Origin: Gnetum montanum
Taxonomy: Eukaryota; Streptophyta; Gnetopsida; Gnetales; Gnetaceae
DNA: 31,652 bases
Reading direction: 5' to 3'
Assembly: GCA_015680685.1 (NCBI GenBank)
Contig: MNCI01038168.1
Coordinates: 3,260-34,911 of the forward strand
Shown in pieces: positions 1 to 11,741 of the stretch (the first letter of the stretch is position 1; each line of letters opens with the position of its first letter). The notes under the pieces were generated by a model. It saw only the letters and a list, made by a program, of their open reading frames with translations. It was not told the DNA's origin and searched no databases. A program made the translations under genes and the position numbers.

Positions 1-750
1 AAAAAAATGCTCAGTGATGATAGTCCTTGCAATTGTGATAGTCTTATGGTTCTAAATCTGAGAGGTGAAACAATGCAATGTCACTAGATAGTGGTTTGGA
101 CTTGGTTTGGAGCTTGTATAGATATGCCAATGATTTCTTTAATTACCAATAACACACAAGAATTCATTATGCCTATGGTAAGACATCTCACACCCCAATT
201 TTAGCAATCCTTTCTATAATTCATTCCACCTCATTGTACAATTAATCATAACTTATGGTTTTGTATAATATAGTATGATTTTTCCAACCTAGTACTACAA
301 ACATATGTGTTTTGCTAAATAGGTATGCATTACATTCAACTCCTTGAGTGCCTATTGATACTTGTAGACAAAGCTATACAAGGGTACTAAGGTTTGGAGC
401 CTACTTTGGGGACGACCACTTGTATAACTTTTGTCTCTTACACCTAGATAGCAATTTGACATCATCTTGTGCCTTCCAAAGCACTGAATGACTTAACAAA
501 GACTTTCCTTATAATCTCACAATCCATTCAAACAATAAGATTTCATTACTCGTCTCTTAACCATCCAAACCACTTAATAAACTTTTGTTGCCTGAGATCC
601 CCTTTTTATGAACTTTATACATTAATTCCTTGGAAATTGTACATCATTAATGTCCTAGGACTCTTTGGACATGTTGTGTATCTTCCAAACATTTGATTTG
701 ACTCACTTTTTCCTCAAGAATTTCAAGAAAAATCTGACAACTTTAATGAT
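1..750. other. Unassigned AT-rich non-coding stretch
   Basis: No conserved coding motif is visible on either strand. The longest open stretch (469-696, + strand, about 75 codons) has no recognisable domain and is what chance gives at this base composition. The sequence probably derives from old repeats, but nothing ties it to a family. Confidence 0.5.
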
Positions 751-751
751 G

Positions 752-838
752 ATATTGTAGCTATGATATCAAATAGCCTACAATATTGTATGTGTGATAT
801 ATGATCTATGATATCACACAAATAAATTAGTATATATA
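752..838 (+). promoter_or_regulatory. Two adjacent hairpins followed by a TATA-like box
   Basis: The first hairpin pairs 752-764 with 773-786 (one bulged base, 8-nt loop containing GATATC). The second pairs 791-800 with 811-820 perfectly (TGTGTGATAT against ATATCACACA, 10-nt loop). A TATATATA box follows at 831-838, then a pyrimidine-rich leader with several TCTC/CTTT runs. The arrangement resembles the U3/R part of an LTR or another promoter. No matching second LTR was found in the window, so the promoter reading is inference. Confidence 0.35.
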
Positions 839-1880
839 GAACATGAGAGGTAGTAAAATTTTTCATTTCTCTCATTTTTAGCAAGAGAACTTTTTGCCAT
901 TTTTCCTTAGCCCTCTTGAATACTAGCTTCCAAAGGCCATTTCTTTGCCATCGTAGCTTTGATTTTCAAAATTCTTGAACATTCTTAATTCTGAAGTGCT
1001 CAACTTAGTCATGGGAGATGCATTGTGCGATATAAGTGAATGAAAAATTTGAAAATCTAAGCCAAAAATTCCTAACGCCTTGAAGATACTATAAATAGTA
1101 AGTACAAAAAGATAATAATAATCTTAAAGTTAACCAATCAAACTAAGGCCATAAAAATTTAGATCATACTCCTAATATATCATATTAGCTATTTTAGGCC
1201 ATAATAAGCATGGAACATCATAGAAGGTCATAAGTAACTGAAAGATATAACACCTAATGGGTTCCATTTTTGCAAATTCTTCTAACTCTACAATCATAAT
1301 ATGATAAGAACTTGATCTACCTAGGGGTATGAGTAAGGTAAAGAGCTATTAAGAACTAGTGTAAATATTCTAATATTTTCATACCCTTATTGATTACATA
1401 TGGCCTTAAGGAGACCAACAGAAGAAGGACCTTCACAACACAAAAGCTATAAAGACACAACTTTAAGCATCTCCTTTATGACTTGCACTAACTAATAGTA
1501 GAGAATGGTACTTAGGACAAATGTACCAATTTTAGCAATTAAATAGGTTGATGGTACAATTAAAATTGAGGGAGCTTCTATAGCATACTTAGTAGAGAAA
1601 GCATATGAAAAAGAAGACAAGGAGAGAGGAGGAAAGACATCAAGCACTCTTGAATAGATATAGATTCCCTAAGATTGACAATGAAGGGAAGAAGCATATG
1701 GACGAGCCTCCACCATCTAGAACATGAACTGCATCATGCTACTTCAATTTTTTTTTTGTTCTCTCTTTTCATGAATTTGTGTCAATTTTGTAAAAACACC
1801 ACTACTATATTTTGAGTCATGTAAATAGCTAGTCATTCATGTCAAGTTGTATCTATCTTCCAATTTTTCAAGGGACTCTA
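839..1880. other. Unassigned AT-rich stretch, possibly retroelement interior
   Basis: No domain is recognisable. There is an adenine/purine-rich segment around 1600-1700 and a T9-type run near 1749. The 3' end (about 1890-1935) reads as a short purine-rich segment, followed by TG-starting sequence that could begin an LTR. That is only suggestive. Confidence 0.35.
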
Positions 1881-2890
1881 TCCTCCTTTTTCTTAACTTG
1901 AGGATAAGTTTCTAGTTAGTTGTGGAGGTATGATGAAGCATAAAATGACCAAGACATTGCATCTACAATTGTGTAGATCTGACATTGCACAAGTGTTGTA
2001 GCATCCCCTACTACAACACTTCATCCCCTCCTACTACACATTTATGATGTCATTAATATGGTATCATAGTGCATGCTATGTTATCAATGATACAATATCT
2101 CAGGATATGTGTAGCTCTATAAATATGACACTTGGATGAGCAATCTAGGAACATTTCCTTCCATCCTTAGGTAAACTCTTGCAATTTTTTTTCGTAGCTT
2201 TAGTGATAGAGTGAATGCCTTTAGTGTGGTATAGAGTAGTTGCACAAAAAATTTCTTCAAGTGAAGTGTACTTGGATACATTTCTTGTTTGAAAATAAAG
2301 ATTGAGACTACTTTTCATCATTGTAGCATCCACTTAGTTTTACTGTTTCACTTAGCATATTTTTACTATTTTCTTAGTTTAATCATTTATGTTTCCAAGT
2401 ATTTTACTTTACTTATCCATTAGTAAAATGAAATGAGTACAATTGGTTTCAAGTATTTAAGTGTAATTATTTGGTAATCCCAATAGTATTATTTCTTGGT
2501 TCACCTAATAGCATAACACTTGGTAATCCCAATAATAGTTACATGAGCCCAAGATGTGTATGGTAAGCCTAGACTATATGATCATTGCTCTAGGTTAGTT
2601 TAGATTTACCTTCTTATTATTAGTTAGATTAAATAATTAATTTCTCCATTACTATCATGATTAGCATAAGGCCACAAAAATATCAAGTATCATATGCCTC
2701 ACATTAGACTAAACCATATGTGACAAAGCTACCACTACTTCAAGTGGGAAGACAATGTCTTGCAATCAATGCTTAACAATCTAGATGCCACAAGTAGTTC
2801 CATCTACAAAATTCAATTCAATCATGTGTTAATGCTTTTGATTCATATGGTTGGATGTAGGGGGTACCTACGGCTCATCAATCTCCCTCT

Positions 2891-2975
2891 AGCATTATGA
2901 ACAGAACATTATTTAGCATTACCAATCAACTCTTCCCAAAGCATTATAAATAAAATATTATTTATTGTTACCAAT
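2891..2975. repeat. Two-copy tandem repeat, about 49 bp
   Basis: A unit starting AGCATTATGAACAGAACATT at 2891 recurs at 2940 as AGCATTATAAATAAAATATT. Both copies run on to (A/G)TTACCAAT. The copies are diverged, mostly at transitions. Confidence 0.6.
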
Positions 2976-3109
2976 ATATGATTATTACTTGGCCTCTCAA
3001 CCAAAAAATTTATTGTTTTCTACTCTATAAAAAAGCTTCCTATGTGTTAATAACCTATCTAATGTCTAATACCTACTAATTCAAAACTCTAACAAAAGTT
3101 ATTAGGATG

Positions 3110-3260
3110 CATATGCTAAATTAAAAGGAAAAATAAAATACTAAAATCATAAAAAGTACCAAAATACAAAAATATTAAAAACATAAAAAATAATAGAATA
3201 AATAAAAATTAAATTAAGACACAAAGAGAAATAAAACATTAAAATATATTAAAAGAAAAC
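3110..3260. repeat. A-rich low-complexity block
   Basis: The + strand is very rich in AAAAT and AAATA runs with almost no G or C. Similar blocks lie at 9160-9345 and 11925-12060. There is no coding signal. Confidence 0.6.
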
Positions 3261-3426
3261 GACAACAAAAAGGAGATAACATCACATCTAACTCAAACCA
3301 TACAGCATAGTCAACAAAATAAAAAGCATTGATAAAGCATAAGACATGGATTAGTAAATAAGACATTAAGGATTTAAATCACAAACATACCAAGGAGAAA
3401 GAGGTATCTAAGGTAGGGGTGTTACA

Positions 3427-4010
3427 TTAGTTATTACTAGTTAAATATTGAAAGTAAACATTAAAATGTAGTTATGAGAATTCTTGTCTTTTTAAGTAGA
3501 ATTATTAAGTATATGCTTTGTTATCAAGGATCAAATTTATAGCTCTTGAGTTATAGTAATCTTGATTATGGTGGTGACCTAGATGAATATAAATCAACAT
3601 AAATATATGCTTTCTTACTAAATCATCACACCATATTTTGGAGTAGCAAAATACTTATGTAGCACTATTCACCATGGAGGTAAAGTTTGTTGTGTGTTCA
3701 TCAGTAATATAAGAATCCATTTGATTAAGGAGGTTCTTTCAAGTGCTTGGAATTATCATAGATGCATCAAAACCCATGATGATCCATTGTGATAGAATGG
3801 CAACTCTTGCATACTTGAAGAATCCCAAGTACTATGGCAAGACATAGCACATTGATATAAAATAAAAATTTGTCTAAGTAGTGGTGAAGGAAGAAGTGAT
3901 TCTATAACACATTTCTAAATGTTAGATATTAGTAAATCCTTGGAGATGAAGTCCATTCCTAGAGATGTATTCATGGCTCATGTTAAACATTGGGGGTTAC
4001 ATAGAATTTA
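3427..4010 (+). pseudogene. Ty1/copia pol relic: end of RT and RNase H
   Basis: This is a decayed C-terminal copia polyprotein. RNase H would remove the RNA template during retrotransposition. Reading + from about 3456, one frame shows a KHxNVVMRIL stretch (the RT/RNase H connection), then SNLDYGGDLDEYKST at 3555-3599 (family form: SDxDWxGDxDxRKST). Near 3670 the EVKFVVCSS segment corresponds to the conserved EAEF motif with its catalytic Glu. Then come MIHCDRMATLAYLKNPKY (3778-3831), HIDIK near 3850, and PRDVFMAHVK near 3963-3992, typical of the polyprotein C-terminus. Several stops (TAG, TAA) interrupt it. RT proper, integrase and gag are missing upstream, where an unrelated sequence edge abuts at 3426. 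Recognition of the family is secure; activity is excluded. Confidence 0.85.
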
Positions 4011-6900
4011 AATACATGTGTGAGTTCTTACTTCTTCTATCATGTATTAAGGATATTTTTCATTTATCCATATACTTTCTCTTTCATATTTGATGTACAT
4101 ATTTCCTTTACATGTATATGAATTCTATGAGTATGCAATCAAGCTTGATTAGTTCACTTACATGAACAACCATCCTTTAGCACTTGTAGATTAATAAGCA
4201 ACAGATGAGACCTCTAATGTATCATCATGGTATAAATACCAAGATGAAGTATCTATAAGAAGACTGAATATGAATGATCCCATAATTCATATTAGTCTAA
4301 AAGTAAAAACTAGATGCAAGTTCGTTTTTTTATAATATCGTAAAAAACATAGGCTATTTACTTAAGACATATATGAACTAATGTTTGTATGATATTATAG
4401 AAAGATACATGCCCTCACTTATAGTTAAGACTCTCTACCATAGCATGTATTTCATATTGCATGTGTTATTCAACTAATCATAAGGAGATGAGTGAATAGA
4501 TCCCTACATCCTCATCATGTGATCCTTATAAATACAACATAGTTGTTATACATAAATGTCATTTTGGACATTTAACTATGTTATGAAGTGATAGGCTAGT
4601 GATCACTACTTTGAAATGCTAGTTATGGTCATTACTGATGAAACCTCAAGATATCACCAAGAAAGTAGTTTATATAGAGCCCAATAATATGAGGATAAAT
4701 GTAAGATATTTTGATCACATCTCTACACTTTATTTATAGTCAAGAATTTATGGTAATATAACCATGAATATCATGCATCACGCATTATAAATGATAGATC
4801 AAGTATGGATCTTATAGTTATTAAAGATACTTGAACCAATGTGCTTTCAATACATCTAAGACATTTATGAGCTACTCTATAATTGATGTCTGTATGTTCT
4901 CCTTAATTAGTTACTACTATAGAGCTCCCAAATGTAAAGAATAAACTTAGTGGATCACATCATGAATTTATCTATATAAAAGAAATTAGTTGCTTGATGC
5001 ATGTAGTTGGAGTCTTTATGGCATACCATATCATGGTTAAGTGGAAGAAAGTTGGATTCCTATGTATTATCATACATCTAATTCCCATGAATAGGCATGC
5101 TATAACTAACATAAGTGCTTGCCATTAACAATGAGAATGAATATTATTATAGTAGCAAAGAGCCACTCTACCACTTACTCATAATAATGAAGTCCAAAAG
5201 ATTGATGCTTTATGCTTCCTATAATGGCTTGCTAGTCAACTCTATACTTCCATAGTAGAGACAAATGTTATTATCTATAGCTAAACATCTAAGCTTCTCT
5301 TCTACCATTACTATAATCATCACTCACTACTATTATTATTCTTGTTACTACCCTTTTCTATTACCATTTCTAATATTTCCATCCTACTATAACTATGCCT
5401 ATATTGGTCCTTCTGTTTTGTAGATCCAATATATTTGTTTACAAAAATAATTATCATTCATACTATTTTACATAATATCTTCTTAATTTTTAACCATTAT
5501 CATTAAAATGAAGTGCGATGAATTCACAACAACTAACCATTTTACTTAACATATTACAGTTATAAATTTTTACATGTTAATGTACAAAACTTACACTACT
5601 TCTTCTTGTACATCTATTATTGGATGAATTAAAATTTTATAACAACTATGGTAGATTCTCCATTCTGAAAATCACCTTCAAGTCTTGAATCTAGGGTAGT
5701 CATTGAGATAGAAAACCTCTACTCATAATTGAGTATTACATATAGTGTCCTTGATTACAACATAATAAAGGTAAACATATTTAATATGTTCATTCATGAT
5801 TTTAGTAAAATTAAAGGTAAAATTTTGTTACATCCATAAACCCTCTAAATTTATTAAATAGGAAAAATATATATGCTATAAGTTTTAAAACTAAAACTAA
5901 GACTGAAAATTTTTACTTACATTCACTGAGACTCCTTAGATATGTTAGACCAATTTTAGAATCTCTTTTATGGAATTTTTTTTAGTTTATAACTTAGGAT
6001 TACCCAATAGAATTAAACCTATAAAATGAAATCACCAGACTAAGACTCATACCACTAGGCTAACACCACATTATTCTTGGTAATATTTGAAATAAATTAC
6101 CTAAATTTGCAATTGTACTATCACATCTATGTTTAATATGCTTCAATGCAAGACATTGTAGAAAAATATGATATTCATCTTTAATGTTATCTCTATTGCA
6201 AACTCAACATTTGTTCTTCATGAGGAATTTTTAATTATCTACCTATTTCAACTCTTAAATGAAGGCATCCCATTCATGCTTGGCTAATGGTGCATCATAA
6301 ATAACGAGTAATAGTAGTAGATAAATATTTTGCATTTGAAGTAAGATCTCCCAAATAATATTCAAATAGATATATTTTTTTTCATTCTACATTTTCTTAA
6401 AGTTTTTAAAATACTATTTGCTTTACTAATTTTCTAAGTTGGTTTGTAATAGAATAAAGAATAATGAACATACTATTAAATATTTAATTTATTAAGTCAT
6501 AAATCTTCCTCATGAAATTATCCTTTATCATGGATTTCCATCATCACTTTTATAGTCTATTTTTCTAATGAAGATGTAGAAAGATTATGAATGTAGACTA
6601 TAAAAACGTAAATGGCTTTAAATTCTAACATCATGTAATAAAATACCCCCTTATTGAGGCCATAAGAGGTTTTTCAATGATATTCATAGTGAAGGAATCA
6701 TAACTGCTAAAGACAATAGGAACATAAATTACATAGTTTACTTGCATACATTCTTGCATTTAATAATAAAAATATCTGTATGCATATGATATAAGTGATG
6801 GAATCTATATTTCTACCATGGAAAAATAATATTTTGATAATTTTATAACTTTTTAGGCATTTTATAAATATAAAGAATGAAATAATAATTAAAATTCATT
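4011..6900. other. Unassigned AT-rich region after the copia relic
   Basis: The first several hundred bases should include the 3' LTR of the copia relic, but no LTR pair is present to define its edges. There are weak internal resemblances (about 4340-4440 against 4850-4940) and a CTA/ATT-rich stretch near 5280-5400. No coding motif was found on either strand. Confidence 0.4.
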
Positions 6901-6904
6901 ATAA

Positions 6905-7065
6905 TTCATTTATAGGATAAGTGAAATTCTTACACAAAAAGCAAGTAAAAGATACACACCTATGTCATGATCCATTATAGAATAAGTGCAATGTAGAAAT
7001 CAAACACAAATGGAAACTGTGTCATAATCCCGTATGAGATAGGTATAATACTAACACACCAAAGT
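6905..7065. repeat. Degenerate tandem repeat, about 55-60 bp, three units
   Basis: Three successive segments share the pattern TTATAGRATAAGTG...ACACA...: near 6908, near 6972 (CCATTATAGAATAAGTGCAA) and near 7028 (CCCGTATGAGATAGGTATAA). The middle and third units are both preceded by TGTCATRATCC. The units are strongly diverged. Confidence 0.4.
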
Positions 7066-8639
7066 GACAAAATATTCTTAGTCATACTGTAAATGAAAAA
7101 ATTATCATAAGCTTCACATAGCTAAGTTAATCTATCTAACCATGAGGATTAATTTAAGTATAATTTTTAAATCTAATAAATAATTTCATTAACAAGGTAT
7201 CATTATCAAGGTTCAATAAAATAAAATTGAAGTGTTTTAAAAACTAAAACTAAGCTTTATTCATCATCCAAACACATAACTTTACATCACCTAAATGGTT
7301 CCAAGCTATAAAATTAGGGTAGCACTCTGATAGAGTCATGCTACATAGTAAAGCAATGATGACTTAGAAATATAAAGAAAAATTAATGACACATTTAGTT
7401 TAGAGAGGAGAAGAATCTCTTATCTTAAAATAAAAAATAAAGCTTTCCAAAATAATAGCCTCTTCTTTTGGTATTTATTGTTGTCAAACTTATAAAAAAA
7501 AGTAATTCCACACCAACGTGCATACTAGATGCACAATGCAATAGATGAGGTAACACTCAACATACAATGTTGCACTAGGTATGGCAATGCATTAAGTATT
7601 CATTAGCACACTTTTAGAATAAGCCTAAAATATAGGTCTAAGTAAACACATAATTCAATGGATTCCTACAAAATTTCTACTACATTCATCATCATTCTTC
7701 TATGATTGAATTAACCTAGTTTCATAACTTACAATAATAAAACTTGGGCTAGAAATGGCTTAACCTATGGCTAATAAGAAGGAGTTATTACAAGATATGA
7801 TGCAGAAAAAACATAGAATTTCTACCTCAATAAGAAGCACTAAGTAGTGGTTATGATGGACTAACTCTTGGCATACTTAATGTGTATTAAGAGTATGCTA
7901 GATATACTTGGCATTGGTTTTCTAAGATAGTCATCCCCACTTGAAGAATCCCACTTTGGTTCCATATCAATTTGTTATCCTATAGTAGCAATTGATGTAG
8001 CTACTTACTCTCTCATTTGCTCTACTAATGGAATTAACTTAGTTATGTGAGCTCATGTTGCATGAGTTCCATCATTCCCTTGGATAACTTCTAGATCAAT
8101 GGAATCTACTAGCAAATCATTCAACTTTACTTCTAGTGATTATTATTGTATGAATTCCTAGCTTAGTATTAAGGAATAAGATTGATGACTTTCAAGTATT
8201 CTAGGTTAGGAAGTTTTAGTCCAATCAAGTTCTATTGCTAATTTTGATGATTGTTATCTTTCAGAAGATCCCATCACTGACACCTGAGGTTCTTCAAATT
8301 GATATAGTAATGAATTGTGGTGTATAAAATACAATTGTTGAAACCTAAATTTTTATGAAAAATGTTAAAAAATCATGTAAGCTCCCTAAGATTCTACACC
8401 TCCATTGTAAAAAAATGCTAGCAATAGTACCAGAAAACATAAACATAAGAACAACATATGAAACATTATCATAGTTAATTTGACATGCTATTCTTGGATG
8501 TCATAGCAAATATCAAATGTACATTACATTTAATATTATTCATAGTGAACATATTAGGGAAAATGAAGAATGAAATGAAAAAAATTATATTAATAAGAAA
8601 ATATGAATATAAATGAAAGTATCTAGATCATGCTTTGAG
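7066..8639. other. Unassigned AT-rich stretch
   Basis: Nothing was recognised. No open frame is long enough to be informative, and no repeat with clear edges is visible. Confidence 0.4.
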
Positions 8640-8865
8640 GATTCCATATGACTATCTCCCTTCACCATTTCTCTTAGGGGTAATCAAGCATTACCATCAT
8701 ACTTAGGCCTTAATTTGAAAATAAGATATGATCGATTTTTTTCTTATCCCACTTCACCCAACACCCATTACTCATCTTTACTAACTCCATAACTCCATGT
8801 TGACATAACCTCAGGTCAAACTTTCAAATGTTCACTCAAGAGATAGGCTCATAATTATTACTTGT
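8640..8865 (+). repeat. Diverged copy of the 10564-10887 repeat
   Basis: Segment 8670-8850 aligns in order with 10600-10800. Shared landmarks are CTTAGRGG(T/C)AATC, CACTTCACC / GCTTCACC, CCATTACT, ACTCCAT, TGACATAACCTC / CATGACCTC, AGGTCAAAC and CAAGRGATA. Identity is low (I would guess 65-70%) and the ends are eroded. Confidence 0.55.
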
Positions 8866-9159
8866 CATCTCATTAAGAGTCTTATTATAATAATTATAAT
8901 TCCTTGTTATGAAATGACATATATGGGAATGAGAACATAATAGATGAGGTTCCAACACATGTAGTCATACAAAATGTGATAGGAAAATTCTCAAAAATCA
9001 TACATGATATTGTGGCTCTTCCCCATCATGGAGGTTTAAGACACCAAGTTTGAATAAGCACAATAAGTATTACCATGAGTAACAAGGGTGCAATGATAAA
9101 ATATACCATAATATTTAGCTTTAAATGTTGGTCAGTAGTGAGAAATGATAAGATTTAAT

Positions 9160-9345
9160 GGATTACCAATGGTGAAAAAATATTAAAAAATAATTTTAAA
9201 AATAAAGAGAAAATAATAAAAATCAAGAAAATGATGAAAAGAAACAAGAGAAAATTGTGAAAAACTAATGAAAATAGTAAAAAATCAAGTGAAAATACCA
9301 AAAAAGAAATGAAAATATCATAAAAACAAGAGAAAATGTAGAGGA
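9160..9345. repeat. Purine-rich low-complexity block
   Basis: The + strand consists almost entirely of A with scattered G, in repeated AAGAAAAT / GAGAAAAT / GAAAAT units. No fixed period is visible. Confidence 0.6.
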
Positions 9346-9532
9346 TATGGGAAATTTTATTATTTATTATTTTTACTTTAATATTGTAATAGTAATTATT
9401 AAATATTTATTTATTTTCTTAATATATAACAAATTATTATAGATATAAAAAACAAGAGGCCATGTGAGAGGAAAGATAACACACATGGTGCATGGCATGG
9501 GTGGGATATGCACATGGTAGAAAAGTGCATAG

Positions 9533-9591
9533 AACCCACATGTGAAGGACAAGGAAAGCAAATCACATCCATGTGGGTTTATATATATATT
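9533..9591 (+). promoter_or_regulatory. CATG-rich inverted repeat with downstream TATA
   Basis: AACCCACATG (9533-9542) and CATGTGGGTT (9570-9579) are perfect inverted repeats separated by 27 bp, followed at once by TATATATATATT (about 9580-9592). The 100 bp upstream contain repeated CATGG/CATGC words. This could be the core promoter of a decayed LTR or transposon. No gene downstream is recognisable. Confidence 0.3.
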
Positions 9592-9592
9592 A

Positions 9593-10563
9593 AAAGTGAA
9601 GGAATTACATGTAGAAAAAGAATTACTTCATTATCTTATCTTAACAATGAACCAACTAATAAAATTTATATTTTTAGAAAAATTAGGAATTTCTCTACAA
9701 TTTGAAAATATGAAATACTACAAAAGATATCACAAAGTTAAGGTTATATTTTGTTCTTTCCAACCTATCAAAAGTCATGGTAATTCTGGAAGTACAAATT
9801 TGAGAGATAATAGCTCAAACATTGTTATGCTTCTAATGCTTAATGCTTGACTAAACTTTCCTATCGATAATAGCTTTCAATTTAATTTAGAATTACATCA
9901 AATTACGGTGAGATGAGGGAGAAGTAGTCTAACCATTAGTTGTTATTCATTATAGTAAAATTTCAAAACTCAAAAGATATACCAAATCTCATAGTAAATA
10001 TCTCCCAAACCATAATATATATTAAGATGAAATTTTAATTTAATATTGCGACCTATTATAGATTTCAAATAAATCTAGAATCAATAAAAAATATTGCAAA
10101 ATGATTGAGATATGATCAAAATAGTAAATTGTACCCAATTCTAAGTATTCAACTTTGAAGATTGCATGATGAATGATGTTGATGAATTTATGAAAGATTG
10201 ATAAATTGATGATAAAATTGAAAAATTCTTATAGAGATTACTTTGATGATTATAATTATAAACTATACAATTTATGTGTGTCTGTGTCTATGTGTGAAAA
10301 TTAAATCTGAAATACTTTATATTAGATTTGTAGATCCTCAAGATCTATTAAACAAAACAAATATATATAGTAAGAGTATTTGTTACATTTTGTCCCCAGA
10401 TGTCATCGAAAATGTCAAATATACGATATATTAGACATTATGCGTACAAAGAAAATATACCAAATGTGAAATATAAGTGATATTCAACATTATGTATAAA
10501 GGAAATAATAGGAAAAATGCAAAAGAAGAAAGAAAAAAATGCTTTATTACTAGAATAGAGTAT
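9593..10563. other. Unassigned stretch
   Basis: The frame at 9542-9850 (+, 102 codons) has no recognisable motif, low complexity and no homologous partner in the window, so I do not call it a gene. Nothing else is supported here. Confidence 0.4.
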
Positions 10564-10887
10564 TGTAATGCCCTTTGGGTTGTCTTCCTATGACACTTAA
10601 GCCTTAGAGGCAATCTAACACTTCCACCATGGTTAGGCTATCCTACCAAATGGGTGATTAGTCCCTTTTTCTCCTGCTTCACCTAGCTTCCATTACTTGT
10701 CTTTCCTGGCTTTGCAACTCCATGCTCAGCATGACCTCTAATCCCAGGCTTAAGTGGCATAGGTCAAACCATTTCCCAAGGGATATATGAATAATTGTAA
10801 CTTCTTATAATGAGGTGCCCCTTCATTACAAGGTTAATTACATTGTTTACAATTGTTTCCACCCTTAACAAGGGATGGGATGTTACA
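10564..10887. repeat. Solo-LTR-like or short terminal-repeat element
   Basis: The segment starts TGTAATGCCC and ends GGGATGTTACA, imperfect inverted termini of the TG...CA type. GTAT is found on both sides (10560-10563 and 10888-10891), a possible 4-bp remnant of a target duplication. A diverged relative lies at 8640-8865, so this is a dispersed family. There is no coding capacity. A solo LTR and a short non-autonomous element are both possible. Confidence 0.5.
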
Positions 10888-11111
10888 GTATTCCTTTTGT
10901 GTTATTTCTATTTATTCTATCAAATGCTTCTTGTATCTTGTTTACCCTTTTTATTTGGTTTTTCAAATGCTACATATGTACTTGATGCTTTATTTTATTT
11001 AATAAAACTTGTTTTTAGGGCCTGAGAGCCCCCATAGTATGAATAGTAAACACTTCATCAATAAAGTTATGAAGGTTCATAATAAATGCAATCTGTGAAA
11101 GTACACACTTA

Positions 11112-11153
11112 TTTTAGGTGATCCATTATTATTATGATGGCACACATTATAAT
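11112..11153. repeat. 42-bp direct repeat, left copy, ending at an N
   Basis: This is identical over 42 bp to 11741-11782 and ends directly before the single N at 11154. It may be an assembly overlap or a genuine duplication flanking the foldback between the copies. Confidence 0.85.
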
Positions 11154-11154
11154 N
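11154..11154. other. Single ambiguous base (N)
   Basis: This is the only N in the window. It sits exactly at the end of the first 42-bp repeat copy, which suggests a contig join or gap-filling scar. Confidence 0.9.
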
Positions 11155-11303
11155 ATACATTTTCAATTACGCAAGTTTGTATATTGATCATTTCTGTTGT
11201 ATTACAACATGTTTATGATCATTCGATAAAGCATTCCATGGTCTTATAATATTTCTATCTGTTATGTTTAAATCATTACTACAGCAGAAGACGACTGGCG
11301 ATC

Positions 11304-11741
11304 ACTAGCTTAGTTATATATTTATAATATATGTCTATAAATTGGTCGATAGAATCTTATTAGTTTACAAGTAAAAAGTTCTTTGAGTAAAAAATTTCAT
11401 GACTTCTAGACGAAGAACAAGATTTAAAAACCAAAATTTTCATGCCTTTTGGATGAAGAACAAGTGTTTGCAAAGAATTTGCCTACTGGTTCATGAACAG
11501 CCTTAAGAACTAAATCTCCCTTCTTGATTGGTCGTTGATGCAGATTGTGTCGATCCTTAGGAAAAATAAGGTACAGAACTCTTATTCTTCATCTAGAAGG
11601 CATGAAGATTTGGGTTTTTAAATATTGTTCTTCGTCCAGAAGTTGTGAAATTTTTTACTCAAAGAACTTTTTACTTGTAAACTAATAAGATTCTATCGAC
11701 CAATTTATAGATATATATTATAAATATATAACTAAGCTAGT
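11304..11741. repeat. Foldback: 161-bp inverted arms around a 116-bp loop
   Basis: The left arm (11304-11464) pairs with the right arm (11581-11741) along its full length without gaps. By eye there are about 10 mismatches, mostly transitions (about 94% identity). Each arm contains two tandem variants of a roughly 45-bp unit with the core TCATG(A/C)CTT...GA(C/T)GAAGAACAAG. The loop (11465-11580) carries a gypsy pol fragment described separately. The mismatches argue against a simple read artefact. It resembles a foldback element or an inverted duplication. Confidence 0.85.
11470..11549 (-). pseudogene. Captured Ty3/gypsy pol C-terminal fragment in the foldback loop
   Basis: On the - strand this reads as about 26 codons without a stop, including IKKGDLVLKA and EPVGKF. 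This is the segment after the integrase core in plant gypsy polyproteins. It aligns without gaps to 22120-22199 in element B: 62 of 80 bases identical by my count. It is therefore a relative of B's family, not a copy of B. It is far too short to function. Confidence 0.8.

Larger units (their letters stand above)
1921..3426. mobile_element. Possible decayed insertion ending in GGGGTGTTACA
   Basis: Sequence from 1921 (TGTGGAGG...) to 3426 (...GGGGTGTTACA) is flanked by TTAGT at 1916-1920 and again at 3427-3431. It starts TG and ends CA. Immediately after 3431 a copia RNase H-type reading frame resumes, so the right edge looks like an insertion boundary. A TATA-like CTATAAATA lies near 2116-2124. 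The left edge is weak: no copia RT frame is seen before 1921, and 5-bp matches arise by chance. The class is unknown. Confidence 0.25.

Noticed and set aside
1885-1935. Possible Ty3/gypsy pol end plus PPT (TTGAGGATAAGTTT ... TGTGGAGG)
   Set aside because: It resembles the LEDKF-type end only over a few codons. No pol domain precedes it and no LTR pair supports it.
9542-9850. 102-codon frame on the + strand
   Set aside because: No motif is recognised, the composition is what AT-rich non-coding DNA gives, and no partner copy is present in the window.
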